Part shown: positions 26,079 to 34,438 of the stretch, piece by piece
Layout: every line of letters starts with the position of its first letter
How positions within the stretch are numbered: position 1 is the stretch's first letter
Assembly (NCBI RefSeq): GCF_000936425.1
Contig: NZ_AVFK01000025.1
Coordinates: 1 to 64,000 of the forward strand
DNA: 64,000 bases
DNA from: Skermanella aerolata KACC 11604
GTDB lineage: Bacteria; Pseudomonadota; Alphaproteobacteria; Azospirillales; Azospirillaceae
Reading direction: 5' to 3'
Translations under genes and position numbers: made by a program
Notes under the pieces: generated by a model
The model's input: the letters and a program-made list of their open reading frames with translations, nothing else
What the model was told of the DNA's origin: nothing
The model's database searches: none

Positions 26079-26816
26079 TCAATCGCCGAGCACCGCCAGG
26101 ACATCGCGCGGATAATCGGTGAAAACAGCCGAAACACCGAGATCGATCAGGCGCCGGGCCTGGGCCGGATCGTTGACGGTATAGACCAGGACAGGACGGC
26201 CGGTCGCCAGATAGGCCGCGATGCTTCGCTCGTCCTCGCGGCGGGCGTTGACGTTGAGCGTGGTGGCCTCGAGACGGTCGGCGATGGCCGCCCAGTCGGC
26301 GGGACGCCGGTCGATCAGGTAGCCACGCGGCCATTCCGGCGCATGGGCCAGCGCCACTTCCAGGCTGGGGAGTTCGAAGCTGGAAATCAGGGGCGGCGGC
26401 CGGTCGGCGGGCCACAGGGCGCGGGCGGTGTCCAGGGCCTTGTAGGCGGTTTCCTCCTCCCGGCCGGGGCAGGGCTTGATCTCCAGGTTGATGCCGAGAC
26501 CCAGTTCGAAGACCAGGGCAAGGGTTTCCTCCAGCGTCGGGATCTTCTCTCCGGCGAACTCGGGGCCGAACGGCTTGCCGGCATCCAACCGGCGGAGGTC
26601 GGCGAAGTCCATCGATGCCACTGTGCCCCTGCCGTCGGTGGTGCGGTCCACGGTGTCGTCGTGCATCAGGATCGGCACGCCGTCGCGGGTCAGTTTGACA
26701 TCCACCTCGACCCAGCAGACGCCCTGTTCGGCGGCGGTGCGGATGCCGGCCAGCGTGTTTTCCGGCGCGTACCCTCGGGCGCCGCGGTGGCCGATGGTTC
26801 TGGGAAATCGGATCAT
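26079..26816 (-). CDS. Glycerophosphodiester phosphodiesterase
   Basis: A 245-aa GDPD-family enzyme cleaving glycerophosphodiesters to glycerol-3-phosphate and an alcohol. Catalytic features: GHRGARGYAPENTLAG (His and Arg at about residues 8-10, Glu-Asn at about 16-17), then EVDVKLTRDGVPILMHDD (metal-binding Glu-Asp pair and catalytic His). It resembles cytosolic UgpQ, as there is no signal peptide. ATG 26816 begins MIRFPRTIGHRG, giving the usual short N terminus. A stretch of about 200 bases separates it from the NMO-family gene. Confidence 0.93.
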   Translation of the reverse strand: MIRFPRTIGHRGARGYAPENTLAGIRTAAEQGVCWVEVDVKLTRDGVPILMHDDTVDRTTDGRGTVASMDFADLRRLDAGKPFGPEFAGEKIPTLEETLALVFELGLGINLEIKPCPGREEETAYKALDTARALWPADRPPPLISSFELPSLEVALAHAPEWPRGYLIDRRPADWAAIADRLEATTLNVNARREDERSIAAYLATGRPVLVYTVNDPAQARRLIDLGVSAVFTDYPRDVLAVLGD

Positions 26817-26957
26817 GATGGAGGACGAGGTCCCTTTGCTGGTGTGACGGCTGCTGTCGGCGTGGATTTATGTGGGTGGGTGGTTTGGCGGGTGCGACCA
26901 CCATATAGTGCCTCTACGCCGAAGTTGAGTACCGCCCACATCACGAGTCCCATATTT

Positions 26958-28016
26958 ATGAAGAGAACTGCTACGGCGCGCAGCCTGGACGGCCTGGTTG
27001 CCGCGGGCGCGCTGGCGCCGGAGCGGGCCGCGGCCCTGGGCCGCGTCGCCGACCGCTACGCCATCGCCGTGACGCCCTATCTGCTCGACCGGCTGGAGGG
27101 AGCTGAACCGGACTCTCCGCTTGCGCGCCAGTACCTGCCGTCCTCGGCGGAACTGGAGGTGACGCCCGAGGAGCGGGCGGATCCCATCGGCGACGCAGCG
27201 TGGTCGCCGGTCAAGGGGATCGTCCACCGCTATCCCGACCGCGTGCTGCTGAAGGCGCTGCATGCCTGCCCGGTCTATTGCCGCTTCTGCTTCCGCCGCG
27301 AGATGGTCGGTCCCGGCGGCGACGCGCTGGACGCAGATGAACTGGCGGCAGCGCTGGATTACATCCGGCAGCGTAACGACATCTGGGAAGTGATCATGAC
27401 CGGCGGCGACCCGCTGATGCTGTCGCCGCGCCGCCTGGGGGAAATCGTTTCGGCCCTGGATGCGATGCCGCATGTCGGTGTGATCCGTTTCCACACCCGC
27501 GTTCCGGTGGCCGATCCGGAGCGGATAAGCGCTGATTTGCTGTCGGCGCTGAAGGTCTCGGACAGCGCCGTCTGGGTGGCGGTCCACTGCAACCATCCGG
27601 ACGAACTGACGGAGGAGACCACGGCGGCACTGGCGAAACTGGCCGATGCCGGCATTCCGCTGGTCAGTCAGAGCGTTCTGCTGCGAGGGGTCAACGACGA
27701 TGCCGCCGTGCTGGAGGCCCTGTTCCGACGGCTGGTGCGGGCGCGGGTAAAGCCTTACTACCTCCACCACGGTGATCTGGCGCCGGGAACAGCGCATTTC
27801 CGGACCGGGCTGGACGAGGGAAGGGAACTGGTCAAGCGCCTGCGCGGCCGGGTGTCGGGGCTCTGCCAGCCTGCCTACGTGCTGGATATCCCCGGCGGGC
27901 ACGGCAAGGCGCCGGTCGGGCCGGATTGCTTGAGCGGCGATGCGGACGCCGGGTATGTGGTGGAGGATTACCGGGGGGTGCGGCACGCGTATCCGCCGGT
28001 GACGGAGAAGTTATAG
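26958..28016 (+). CDS. Lysine-2,3-aminomutase-like radical SAM protein
   Basis: A 352-aa radical SAM enzyme of the KamA/EpmB family. The 4Fe-4S motif is CPVYCRFCFRR (about residues 107-117), preceded by HRYPDRVLLKALHACP. GGDPLMLSPRRLGEIV and a PLP-Lys segment toward the C terminus (KPYYLHHGDL) follow. The length is shorter than clostridial KamA and fits EpmB, which makes beta-lysine for modification of elongation factor P. The partners epmA and efp are not in the window, so the role stays open. ATG 26958 starts the family-like sequence; the frame is open well upstream. Confidence 0.87.
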   Translation: MKRTATARSLDGLVAAGALAPERAAALGRVADRYAIAVTPYLLDRLEGAEPDSPLARQYLPSSAELEVTPEERADPIGDAAWSPVKGIVHRYPDRVLLKALHACPVYCRFCFRREMVGPGGDALDADELAAALDYIRQRNDIWEVIMTGGDPLMLSPRRLGEIVSALDAMPHVGVIRFHTRVPVADPERISADLLSALKVSDSAVWVAVHCNHPDELTEETTAALAKLADAGIPLVSQSVLLRGVNDDAAVLEALFRRLVRARVKPYYLHHGDLAPGTAHFRTGLDEGRELVKRLRGRVSGLCQPAYVLDIPGGHGKAPVGPDCLSGDADAGYVVEDYRGVRHAYPPVTEKL

Positions 28017-28038
28017 CAATCGGGCTGAGTTCAGCGCG

Positions 28039-29061
28039 TCAATGCATGGGATCGGAGAACATGGCTTCAAGAGAGGGCGCCTTGAAGATGGCACGTGTCC
28101 ATCGGTCGAGGTCTTCCACAGTGGCGGATCTAACCTTTTCTTCGACAGTCTCGGAAGCCGCTCCGAAGCGGTTCTCGATGATCAGCAGCAGCGTCTTCGC
28201 TAATGTCTCATGTTTGCCCTTGGCATAACCCTCGGCCTCGTACCACTCACCGATCGTCGGCATGATCCTGTCCTCCTGCCCTGGTAGCACCCGGCCCAAT
28301 GCTGCCCGCAGACGCTCCCTGTAATGGGCGTCGCCTGATTTGAAAAGATATCTGACCACGATACGGATGACGGTCAAGTCGATCAGCGCAGCGGCACCAA
28401 GCAGGCGGTCGAGGGTGACATCCGGGTCATCGTCCCTGGTCGCATATTTCAGCATCAGCAGTCCTGCCTGCAATTCCGGATGACGCGACAGCTCGGCGTC
28501 GGGAAGCGCGGACAAGTCTACCAGACTATAGCCGAAATCGAGCGGTCCCGCCGCCCGCATTTCGGCGTGCATGCCATAGGCATTACCCAGGGTCGTCGGC
28601 AGTGACCAGCGGTCGGCGCCATGGTACAGGACGATCGCGAAGACTGCGGCGGGCACGATCCAGACGGTACCGTCGGGGTTGCGCCGCCGTCTGGCGCCGC
28701 GTGTCGCGGCTCCGCTCAAGCAGCCCAGGATCTGGACCAGGGTGTCTCCCTCGGGGGAGCTTTTGTGTTCCACCATCGTCCAGATCAGCAGAGGTTCGCC
28801 GTCCAATGTGGCGAGGCTGAAGACCCTATCGCCGCGATGCTCCGCCAAAGCGGGATCGACGAAGGATTCGGACCTGTCGGTGGCCGGGTCGGCCATCAAA
28901 CATGCCACGACCGCCGCCGGCAGCCTTTCCCGAAGGAAAGCATCGGCGTTGCCGGGAAGGTCGAGCAAAAGCTTTGCGAACTGGTCATGCCGCCGGATCA
29001 GGCGGCGATCACCTTTGATGGCGTCCGTATCGCCGGCGGTAGTCCCGGAAGGTCGAGTCAT
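28039..29061 (-). CDS. Rpn-family recombination-promoting nuclease
   Basis: A 340-aa protein of the Rpn/YhgA group (PD-(D/E)XK nuclease, formerly annotated as transposase). The N-terminal half has RRHDQFAKLLLDLPGNADAFLRERLP, the acidic residue of FSLATLDGEPLLIW and the ExK part VEHKSSPEGDTLVQILG. The C-terminal half is helical and ends with EGYAKGKHETLAKTLL, the usual coiled end. In E. coli such enzymes raise RecA-independent recombination. No inverted repeats or IS ends flank it, so it does not look like a transposon here. It is convergent with the radical SAM gene. Confidence 0.85.
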   Translation of the reverse strand: MTRPSGTTAGDTDAIKGDRRLIRRHDQFAKLLLDLPGNADAFLRERLPAAVVACLMADPATDRSESFVDPALAEHRGDRVFSLATLDGEPLLIWTMVEHKSSPEGDTLVQILGCLSGAATRGARRRRNPDGTVWIVPAAVFAIVLYHGADRWSLPTTLGNAYGMHAEMRAAGPLDFGYSLVDLSALPDAELSRHPELQAGLLMLKYATRDDDPDVTLDRLLGAAALIDLTVIRIVVRYLFKSGDAHYRERLRAALGRVLPGQEDRIMPTIGEWYEAEGYAKGKHETLAKTLLLIIENRFGAASETVEEKVRSATVEDLDRWTRAIFKAPSLEAMFSDPMH

Positions 29062-29137
29062 GGTTCGGTGCGGTGTGTCCTGGAATACATCCGCACGCTA
29101 TAGCATGCTGTAGCGGGAAGGATACCCGCAATGGGGA

Positions 29138-29758
29138 TCAGCCCGGCGGCTGCGCCGGCGTCACCATCGTTCCCGGTTGCTGGGAGCTGATCGTTCCGGG
29201 AAGGGTGCCGAATCCGTCGGGGAAGAGCTGCTTCGTTATGTCGCTGACCAGGAAGCGGAAGCCGGCCTGGCCGGGGGTTACGCTGCCGACCATCCGGTCG
29301 GTCGCGGTGCTCAGCGGCTTGGCGCCTTCGCAGAAGGCGGCGGTGATGCGGGTAGCGGCCATCAGGTCGGTCTGCTCGGGCGGAGGTGTGGTGTCCACAT
29401 CGTTGGTGCGGGTGCAGAGGGTGTCGGCGTCCATCATGTCCTCGCCATGGAAGGCGATGACCAGACGGTAGTCCTTGTCACGCTTGAAGCCGACGCCGGC
29501 GGTGAAATTGGTGTGAGGGTCCATCAGGCGCTGGGGCAAGGCTTCGATCACCTTCTGGCTGAAGTCCTGGGGCGAACTGCCCTTCATGACGCCGATCACG
29601 ATGACGCCGAAGCCGCTTTCCGGCGGGGCGGGGGCCGTGACGGGTTCTTTCTGTGGATCGGCCTGGGGAGTACCCTGGGCCATGACGCCGCTCGCTCCGA
29701 ACACGATCATGGCGCCGGTCAGTCCGGCCACTGCGGCCCGGAAGCGGGACTTTGGCAT
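29138..29758 (-). CDS. Exported protein of unknown function
   Basis: A 206-aa protein with a clear Sec signal (MPKSRFRAAVAGLTGAMIVFG, cleavage near VMAQ). The mature part has a Pro/Gln-rich N terminus, then FGVIVIGVMKGSSPQDFSQKVIEALPQRL and HTNFTAGVGFKRDKDYRLVIAF, a compact alpha/beta stretch. Two Cys residues (LCTRTND and AFCEGAK) could form a disulfide. No family is recognised. It lies beside a secreted nuclease gene on the same strand, 100 bases downstream of it, so cotranscription is possible. Confidence 0.65.
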   Translation of the reverse strand: MPKSRFRAAVAGLTGAMIVFGASGVMAQGTPQADPQKEPVTAPAPPESGFGVIVIGVMKGSSPQDFSQKVIEALPQRLMDPHTNFTAGVGFKRDKDYRLVIAFHGEDMMDADTLCTRTNDVDTTPPPEQTDLMAATRITAAFCEGAKPLSTATDRMVGSVTPGQAGFRFLVSDITKQLFPDGFGTLPGTISSQQPGTMVTPAQPPG

Positions 29759-29858
29759 GGTGTTCTCCTCGATTTCGGGTCGGCAGCGATCAGACGCCGC
29801 ACGCCCGACAAACGAACCATGCCACGGTATGTTCCCTGGAGCGGCCGGATAGGGCCGT

Positions 29859-30317
29859 TCAGGGGAGCTGGGCGACGGAGCACCAGGGCTGGCGCGCCTC
29901 GCCCTTGTAGGGGCGAGCGAGACCGGACTTGATCAGCATCTGGCCGATATCCTCGCCCGAGCGCGTGACGACGCGGGCTCGGACGCGGCCGCCGTACTTA
30001 TCGTGCTGGATGTCGTAAAGGGTTACCCGGGCGTCGGCCAGCAGCTGCTCGGTCATGAGGCGGGCCTGATCGGCCATGTCCTTCTCGCGCTGGCACTTGC
30101 CGCGCTTCTCCGGCGTGTCGATCCCGTCGATCCGGACGCGGGTGACGACTTCCTGCCCGAGCCAGACCATGACGCGGACTTCCAGCGTATCGCCGTCGAT
30201 CACGTCGGTCACCACGCCCAAATAGGGACCGGAAACGGTTTCGCCCGCCGTCGCGGGAGCGACGGTACCCAGGAAGGTGGCTGCGAGGAGGGCGACGGCG
30301 GTCAGCAGGGCGCGCAC
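29859..30317 (-). CDS. Secreted thermonuclease (SNase) family protein
   Basis: A 152-aa protein with a Sec signal (cleavage near TAGETV) and the staphylococcal-nuclease core. VIDGDTLEVRV is the first strand. RIDGIDTPEKRGKCQRE provides the catalytic Arg and Glu, and YGGRVRARVV supplies the second Arg. Ca-dependent hydrolysis of DNA/RNA is expected, but the C-terminal part is short. It probably acts in the periplasm or outside the cell. An exported hypothetical follows on the same strand. Confidence 0.85.
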   Translation of the reverse strand: MRALLTAVALLAATFLGTVAPATAGETVSGPYLGVVTDVIDGDTLEVRVMVWLGQEVVTRVRIDGIDTPEKRGKCQREKDMADQARLMTEQLLADARVTLYDIQHDKYGGRVRARVVTRSGEDIGQMLIKSGLARPYKGEARQPWCSVAQLP

Positions 30318-30489
30318 GGGACGGGTTCCGATCCGAGGGTGGGCGACGATCGCCGACCTTCCAGAAGGATACTCGAATGCTAGGACTTACTCAAGAGTTA
30401 TAGGTTGTTTGTCCTACATGCTAGTGTACTCAGTCTAGCATGCAGCCGTATGATTCCAACTATCGGGTTATAGTCCTGAAGCCGCAGGG

Positions 30490-30699
30490 TCAAAAATCGG
30501 TGCAGCGTCCCTTGGATTCCCAATCGCCATAGCGCGTCGGTTCGGGACCGCGCGGGCCGCCGATCTCGCCGGGCTTCTGGGGGGCGCCGCCAGTGGAGGC
30601 AGCGGTGGCAGATGCCGATTCGGGGGACGCGGCGGGATCCTTGGGACCGCTTGCCGCGGGGTCGGCCGCCGGGGCGGCCTTTGTGTCTGTCTGGCTCAT
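30490..30699 (-). CDS. DUF1674 / SdhAF4-like succinate dehydrogenase assembly protein
   Basis: A 69-aa protein. The first half is disordered, rich in Ala, Pro and Ser; the second half carries the DUF1674 signature [19 protein letters not shown] at the very C terminus. In mitochondria the family protein SDHAF4 binds the flavinated SdhA subunit and assists complex II assembly. ATG 30699 ([10 protein letters not shown]) was selected; the frame also opens at 30735 with a poor N terminus. It is divergent from htpX, an arrangement frequent in alphaproteobacteria. Confidence 0.85.
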   Translation of the reverse strand: MSQTDTKAAPAADPAASGPKDPAASPESASATAASTGGAPQKPGEIGGPRGPEPTRYGDWESKGRCTDF

Positions 30700-30834
30700 G
30701 TCGGACAATATGGCGCGACACCGGGGTTGCGCCAAGGCTTGAAGCTGTTCGGGACGGCGTCACATATCGAAGGTGCCTCCGGACGAACGAAGTTCCGGAG
30801 ATCGAAAGACGCGTTCAGGCAATCGGGTGGGATC

Positions 30835-31746
30835 ATGACGAGTTATATGCGTACGGCGATGCTGCTGGCCGGCATGACGGCGCTGTTCCTGGCGATCGGG
30901 TACATGATCGGCGGGCAGGGCGGCATGATGATGGCGCTGCTCTTCGCGGTCGGCACCAACCTGTTCGCCTATTGGAACTCGGACAAGATGGTGCTGCGCA
31001 TGTACGGCGCGCGGCAGGTCGATGCCGCGACGGCGCCGCAGTTCTACGGCATGATTCAGCAGCTTTCGGCGCGGGCCGGCCTGCCGATGCCAAAGGTCTA
31101 CATCATCGAGAACGACCAGCCCAACGCCTTCGCCACCGGCCGCAACCCGGAGAACGCCGCCGTCGCCGCGACCTCCGGCCTGCTCCGCCGGCTCAACCAC
31201 GAGGAAGTCGCCGGCGTGATGGCGCATGAGCTGGCCCATGTGAAGAACCGCGACACGCTGATCATGACCGTCACCGCGACCATCGCCGGCGCCGTGTCGA
31301 TGCTGGCCAACTTCGCGTTCATGTTCGGCGGCAGCAACGGCAACCGCAACAACCCGATGGGCATGATCGGGACGCTGCTGATGGTGTTCCTGGCGCCGCT
31401 GGCCGCGATGGTCGTCCAGATGGCGATCAGCCGCACCCGCGAGTACGAGGCCGACCGTATCGGCGCGGAGATCTGCGGCCGGCCGCTGTGGCTGGCGAAC
31501 GCGCTGGAGAACATCCAGGTCAGCGCGTCGCGGATCGACAACGTCCAGGCGGAGAACAATCCCGCGACCGCGCACATGTTCATCATCAACCCGCTGCATT
31601 CCCGCTCGGTCGATGGGCTGTTCCGCACCCATCCCTCGACCGAGGAGCGTGTGCGGCGGCTGCGGGCGATGGCCGGCCCCGCCGCCGGCCCGATCGGCGC
31701 CGGCGGTTTCATGGCCGGCGCGCAGCAGGGGCCTTGGGGCCGGTAA
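30835..31746 (+). CDS. htpX: Membrane zinc protease HtpX
   Basis: A 303-aa M48-family metalloprotease of the inner membrane that degrades misfolded membrane proteins, complementing FtsH. The active site is [10 protein letters not shown] (about residues 132-141, HExxH), with a third ligand Glu in [10 protein letters not shown]. Two transmembrane segments precede it ([19 protein letters not shown] and the following [12 protein letters not shown]) and two more follow. ATG 30835 gives the normal length. The C terminus is Gly/Ala/Pro-rich. Heat or envelope-stress control is typical, but no sigma-32 site was recognised upstream. Confidence 0.93.
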   Translation: MTSYMRTAMLLAGMTALFLAIGYMIGGQGGMMMALLFAVGTNLFAYWNSDKMVLRMYGARQVDAATAPQFYGMIQQLSARAGLPMPKVYIIENDQPNAFATGRNPENAAVAATSGLLRRLNHEEVAGVMAHELAHVKNRDTLIMTVTATIAGAVSMLANFAFMFGGSNGNRNNPMGMIGTLLMVFLAPLAAMVVQMAISRTREYEADRIGAEICGRPLWLANALENIQVSASRIDNVQAENNPATAHMFIINPLHSRSVDGLFRTHPSTEERVRRLRAMAGPAAGPIGAGGFMAGAQQGPWGR

Positions 31747-31756
31747 TCGGACCGGT

Positions 31757-31772
31757 GGTCGGCTAGCCGACC
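31757..31772. terminator. Short perfect hairpin between convergent htpX and ABC genes
   Basis: GGTCGGC (31757-31763) pairs with GCCGACC (31766-31772). The stop codon of the minus-strand ABC gene lies within it. No T-run, so termination strength is uncertain. Confidence 0.35.
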
Positions 31773-33550
31773 GGCTCGGGCGTTCCGGACCGGACGACCT
31801 CCCGCCACATCTCGCGGAAGCGGGGCTGGCGGGCGATCAACTGGTCCAGGGTGCCGGCGTCGGCGACCCGGCCGTCCTGCATGAAGACGACGATGTCGAA
31901 CCGGGTCAGCAGGTGCAGCCGGTGGATCGACGACACGATGCTGGCGTCGGGGAACTCGGCCATCAGGTTGGCGTAGACCTTCGCCTCGGTCGCCGGGTCC
32001 AGGCTGCTGGTCGGTTCGTCCAGCATGATTACCGAACTGCGCTTGGCCGCCAGGATGCCGCGCGCCAGCGCCAGACGCTGCTTCTGGCCTCCCGACAGGT
32101 TGCCGCCGCGCTCGACGATGACGGTCTCCAGCCCCTGGGGCATCCGGTCCAGGATCGGTGTCAGGCAGGCCAGTTCGCAGGCGCGCTCGACCTCTTCCGT
32201 CGAATAGTCCAGGCCCATCGTGATGTTCTGCGCCACCGTGTTCTCGAAGATCTCCGGGTCCTGCGGGATCAGGGTGGAGATCGTGCCGAGGCCGGTAAGC
32301 TCGGGGTCGGGCCTGCCGTCCACCGCGATGGCAACGCGGTCGGCGTCGTAAAGGCCGCTGAGCACCCGCATCAGCGAGCTTTTGCCGGAGCCGCTTTCGC
32401 CGACCAGGGCAATCCGGGCGCCTCGGGGCACGGTGAGGGAGACGTCGTCCAGGGTCGGCGTCTGGGAGCGGTGATTGGGGTGGCGGAAGGTCAGTCCGGT
32501 GACCTCGATCTCCTGCCAGCCCGGAACGACGTCGCCCTTCAGGCCCTGGCGGCTCTCGGCGTCCAGGATCTCGTCGGCGCCGTTCAGGTCGGTGTGCGCG
32601 CGGACGACGCCCTGCCAGTGGTTGGCCAGCGTCCCGACCACGTCGCCGATCTGCTGGGAATACTGGTAGACCATGACGGCGGTCCCGACCATGACGGCGG
32701 CGCCCTGGCGCCACAGCAGCCAGACATACAGCGACACCAGACCGATCCGGAACAGGTTGCCGACAAGGTCGAGCGTGCACCACTTGGCCTCGTTGACCAG
32801 GATGCTGCGCCGGATCGGGGCGAAGACCTCGTGCAGCCGGCGGGTCAGGGCCACGCGCATGGCGTCCTGAAGCCGGAGCGTCATGACGGTGGACACGTTG
32901 CCCAGGCTGTCCACCAGCTCGGCGGAATAGCGCCGCTCCGCCCGGTTCTCGGTATCGGCCAGCCGCGCCATGGCGCGGTCGAGATGGTAGAGGATCAGGC
33001 CCAGCACGGCGTAGCCGACCATGGCGACGGCGCCGGTGACGCCGGAGATCGCGCACAACGCCACGACCGGCCCGATCAGGCCGACGACGCTCTGGAGATA
33101 GAGGAACTGGTTCTGCGAGAAGTCGAACAGCGCCGCGTCGGCCTTGCCGATCCGCTGGATCGTCTCGCCGGTATGGTGTGTCTCGTGCCAGCCCATCGGC
33201 AGCGACATCAGCTTGCGGTACAGCACGTCGACGAAGCGCTCGCGGATGCGGAGCGCCGTGAACCGCTCGATGATCCGGCCGGGACCGTGCAGCGCCCAGC
33301 CCAGGATGCAGAAGCCCAGCATCCACAGCATGTCGATGCCGGCCTTCGGCACGCCGTCGTTGCCGCCCTGCTGGAGGTCGTTGACGGCATTGCCGAAGAA
33401 ATACGGGATCGCCAGCCGCGCCGTCTGCGCCGCGACGAGCAGGAAGATGAAGGCGACGACCAGATGCCTGGCGCCGTCGGCATTGCGCCACAGGGCGCCG
33501 TATAGCTTGCCCAACCCGATGCCGGAAGCAGCCCCCTGCCGAGTTCCCAT
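31763..33550 (-). CDS. ABC exporter, fused membrane and ATPase domains
   Basis: A 595-aa half-transporter. Six transmembrane helices fill the first 330 residues. The nucleotide-binding domain has Walker A GESGSGKSSLM (about 390), the signature LSGGQKQRLALARG (about 490) and Walker B SSVIMLDEPTSSLD (about 510), then an H-loop His in SSIHRLHLL. ATG 33550 (MGTRQGAASG) has AGG upstream and starts where the homology-like sequence begins; the frame reaches 33700. The substrate is not evident: the family spans lipids, drugs and peptides. The gene stands between htpX and kdpE without clear functional link. Confidence 0.9.
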   Translation of the reverse strand: MGTRQGAASGIGLGKLYGALWRNADGARHLVVAFIFLLVAAQTARLAIPYFFGNAVNDLQQGGNDGVPKAGIDMLWMLGFCILGWALHGPGRIIERFTALRIRERFVDVLYRKLMSLPMGWHETHHTGETIQRIGKADAALFDFSQNQFLYLQSVVGLIGPVVALCAISGVTGAVAMVGYAVLGLILYHLDRAMARLADTENRAERRYSAELVDSLGNVSTVMTLRLQDAMRVALTRRLHEVFAPIRRSILVNEAKWCTLDLVGNLFRIGLVSLYVWLLWRQGAAVMVGTAVMVYQYSQQIGDVVGTLANHWQGVVRAHTDLNGADEILDAESRQGLKGDVVPGWQEIEVTGLTFRHPNHRSQTPTLDDVSLTVPRGARIALVGESGSGKSSLMRVLSGLYDADRVAIAVDGRPDPELTGLGTISTLIPQDPEIFENTVAQNITMGLDYSTEEVERACELACLTPILDRMPQGLETVIVERGGNLSGGQKQRLALARGILAAKRSSVIMLDEPTSSLDPATEAKVYANLMAEFPDASIVSSIHRLHLLTRFDIVVFMQDGRVADAGTLDQLIARQPRFREMWREVVRSGTPEPVG

Positions 33551-33708
33551 TTCCACCTGATCTTTCCCGATGAGCCGGTCTCGGCCGCAGGACATGTTCC
33601 GGCGGCTGTTCCCCACAAGCGCGCTGATATGGTGAGATGGGCCTGCTGTGAAAATGCTTAATCCGCAACGAAATGCGGTATTGCACTGCACGCATGACAC
33701 CCGCCGGT

Positions 33709-34398
33709 TCAGCGCTCCTCCCCAGTGCGAAGCCGGTAGCCGACTCCCGGTTCGGTGACGATCAGGACGGGACGGCCGGAGTCGCTTTCCAGCTTCTGGC
33801 GAAGCTGGTTGACGTAGACCCGCAGATAGGCGGTGTCGTGTGCATGGGCCGGTCCCCAGACCTCGCGCAGGATCTGGGCATGGGTCAGGATCTTGTCGCG
33901 GTTATGGACGAACAGGCTGAGCAGCGCGTGCTCTTTGGGGGAAAGACGCTGCTCGACGCCGTCGCGGACGGCCAGCCGGCGGGTCAGGTCGATGGTGAGG
34001 CCGCCGATCCGCAGCCTGTCCGGGTCCGACGCGGCGGCCGAGCGCTGGCGGGATGCCGCGCGCACCCTGGCCATCAGCTCTCCGATGCCGAACGGCTTCA
34101 CCACGTAGTCGTCGGCACCCCGGTCCAGCGCCTCCACCTTGTCGGTCTCGTCGGCCCGGACGGACAGGACGATGATCGGGACCTGAGAGTGCTCGCGGAT
34201 CAGGGTGATGACTTCCTGGCCGTCGATGTCGGGCAGCCCTAGGTCGAGGATCACAAGGTCGGGGCTTTCGGCCTTCGCGGCGTCGGCGCCCTGCGCGCCT
34301 GTCTCCGCTTCGACCACCTTATAGCCGGTCGCGGTCAGGCTGATCCGCAGGAACTTGCGGATCTGCGGCTCGTCGTCGATGACCAGGATCTTCAGCAT
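33709..34398 (-). CDS. kdpE: KdpE response regulator
   Basis: A 229-aa OmpR-type regulator: a receiver domain with acidic pocket IDDE (residues 7-10) and phospho-Asp in DLVILDLGLPDIDG (about 51), the switch Lys in DDYVVKPFG (about 101), and a C-terminal winged helix. It is the last gene of the kdp operon, 40 bases after kdpD. In known systems, KdpE phosphorylated by KdpD activates kdpFABC transcription at low potassium or high osmolarity. ATG 34398 (MLKILVIDDE) begins the receiver; the upstream in-frame sequence is not protein-like. Confidence 0.95.
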   Translation of the reverse strand: MLKILVIDDEPQIRKFLRISLTATGYKVVEAETGAQGADAAKAESPDLVILDLGLPDIDGQEVITLIREHSQVPIIVLSVRADETDKVEALDRGADDYVVKPFGIGELMARVRAASRQRSAAASDPDRLRIGGLTIDLTRRLAVRDGVEQRLSPKEHALLSLFVHNRDKILTHAQILREVWGPAHAHDTAYLRVYVNQLRQKLESDSGRPVLIVTEPGVGYRLRTGEER

Positions 34399-34438
34399 GA
34401 GGCCGATCTTTGGCCGGAGGCCGTTCGGTTGGCAAGGA

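Noticed and set aside
26343-26957. N-terminal extension of the lysine-2,3-aminomutase-like protein
   Set aside because: The upstream in-frame stretch is antisense to the glycerophosphodiesterase gene, and homology-like sequence starts at ATG 26958.
28039-29061. A transposase of a mobile element
   Set aside because: Rpn-family proteins were once called transposases, but no terminal repeats or target duplication are visible.
31613-33505. A 630-codon plus-strand frame over the ABC transporter
   Set aside because: Antisense to a full ABC exporter with Walker and signature motifs.
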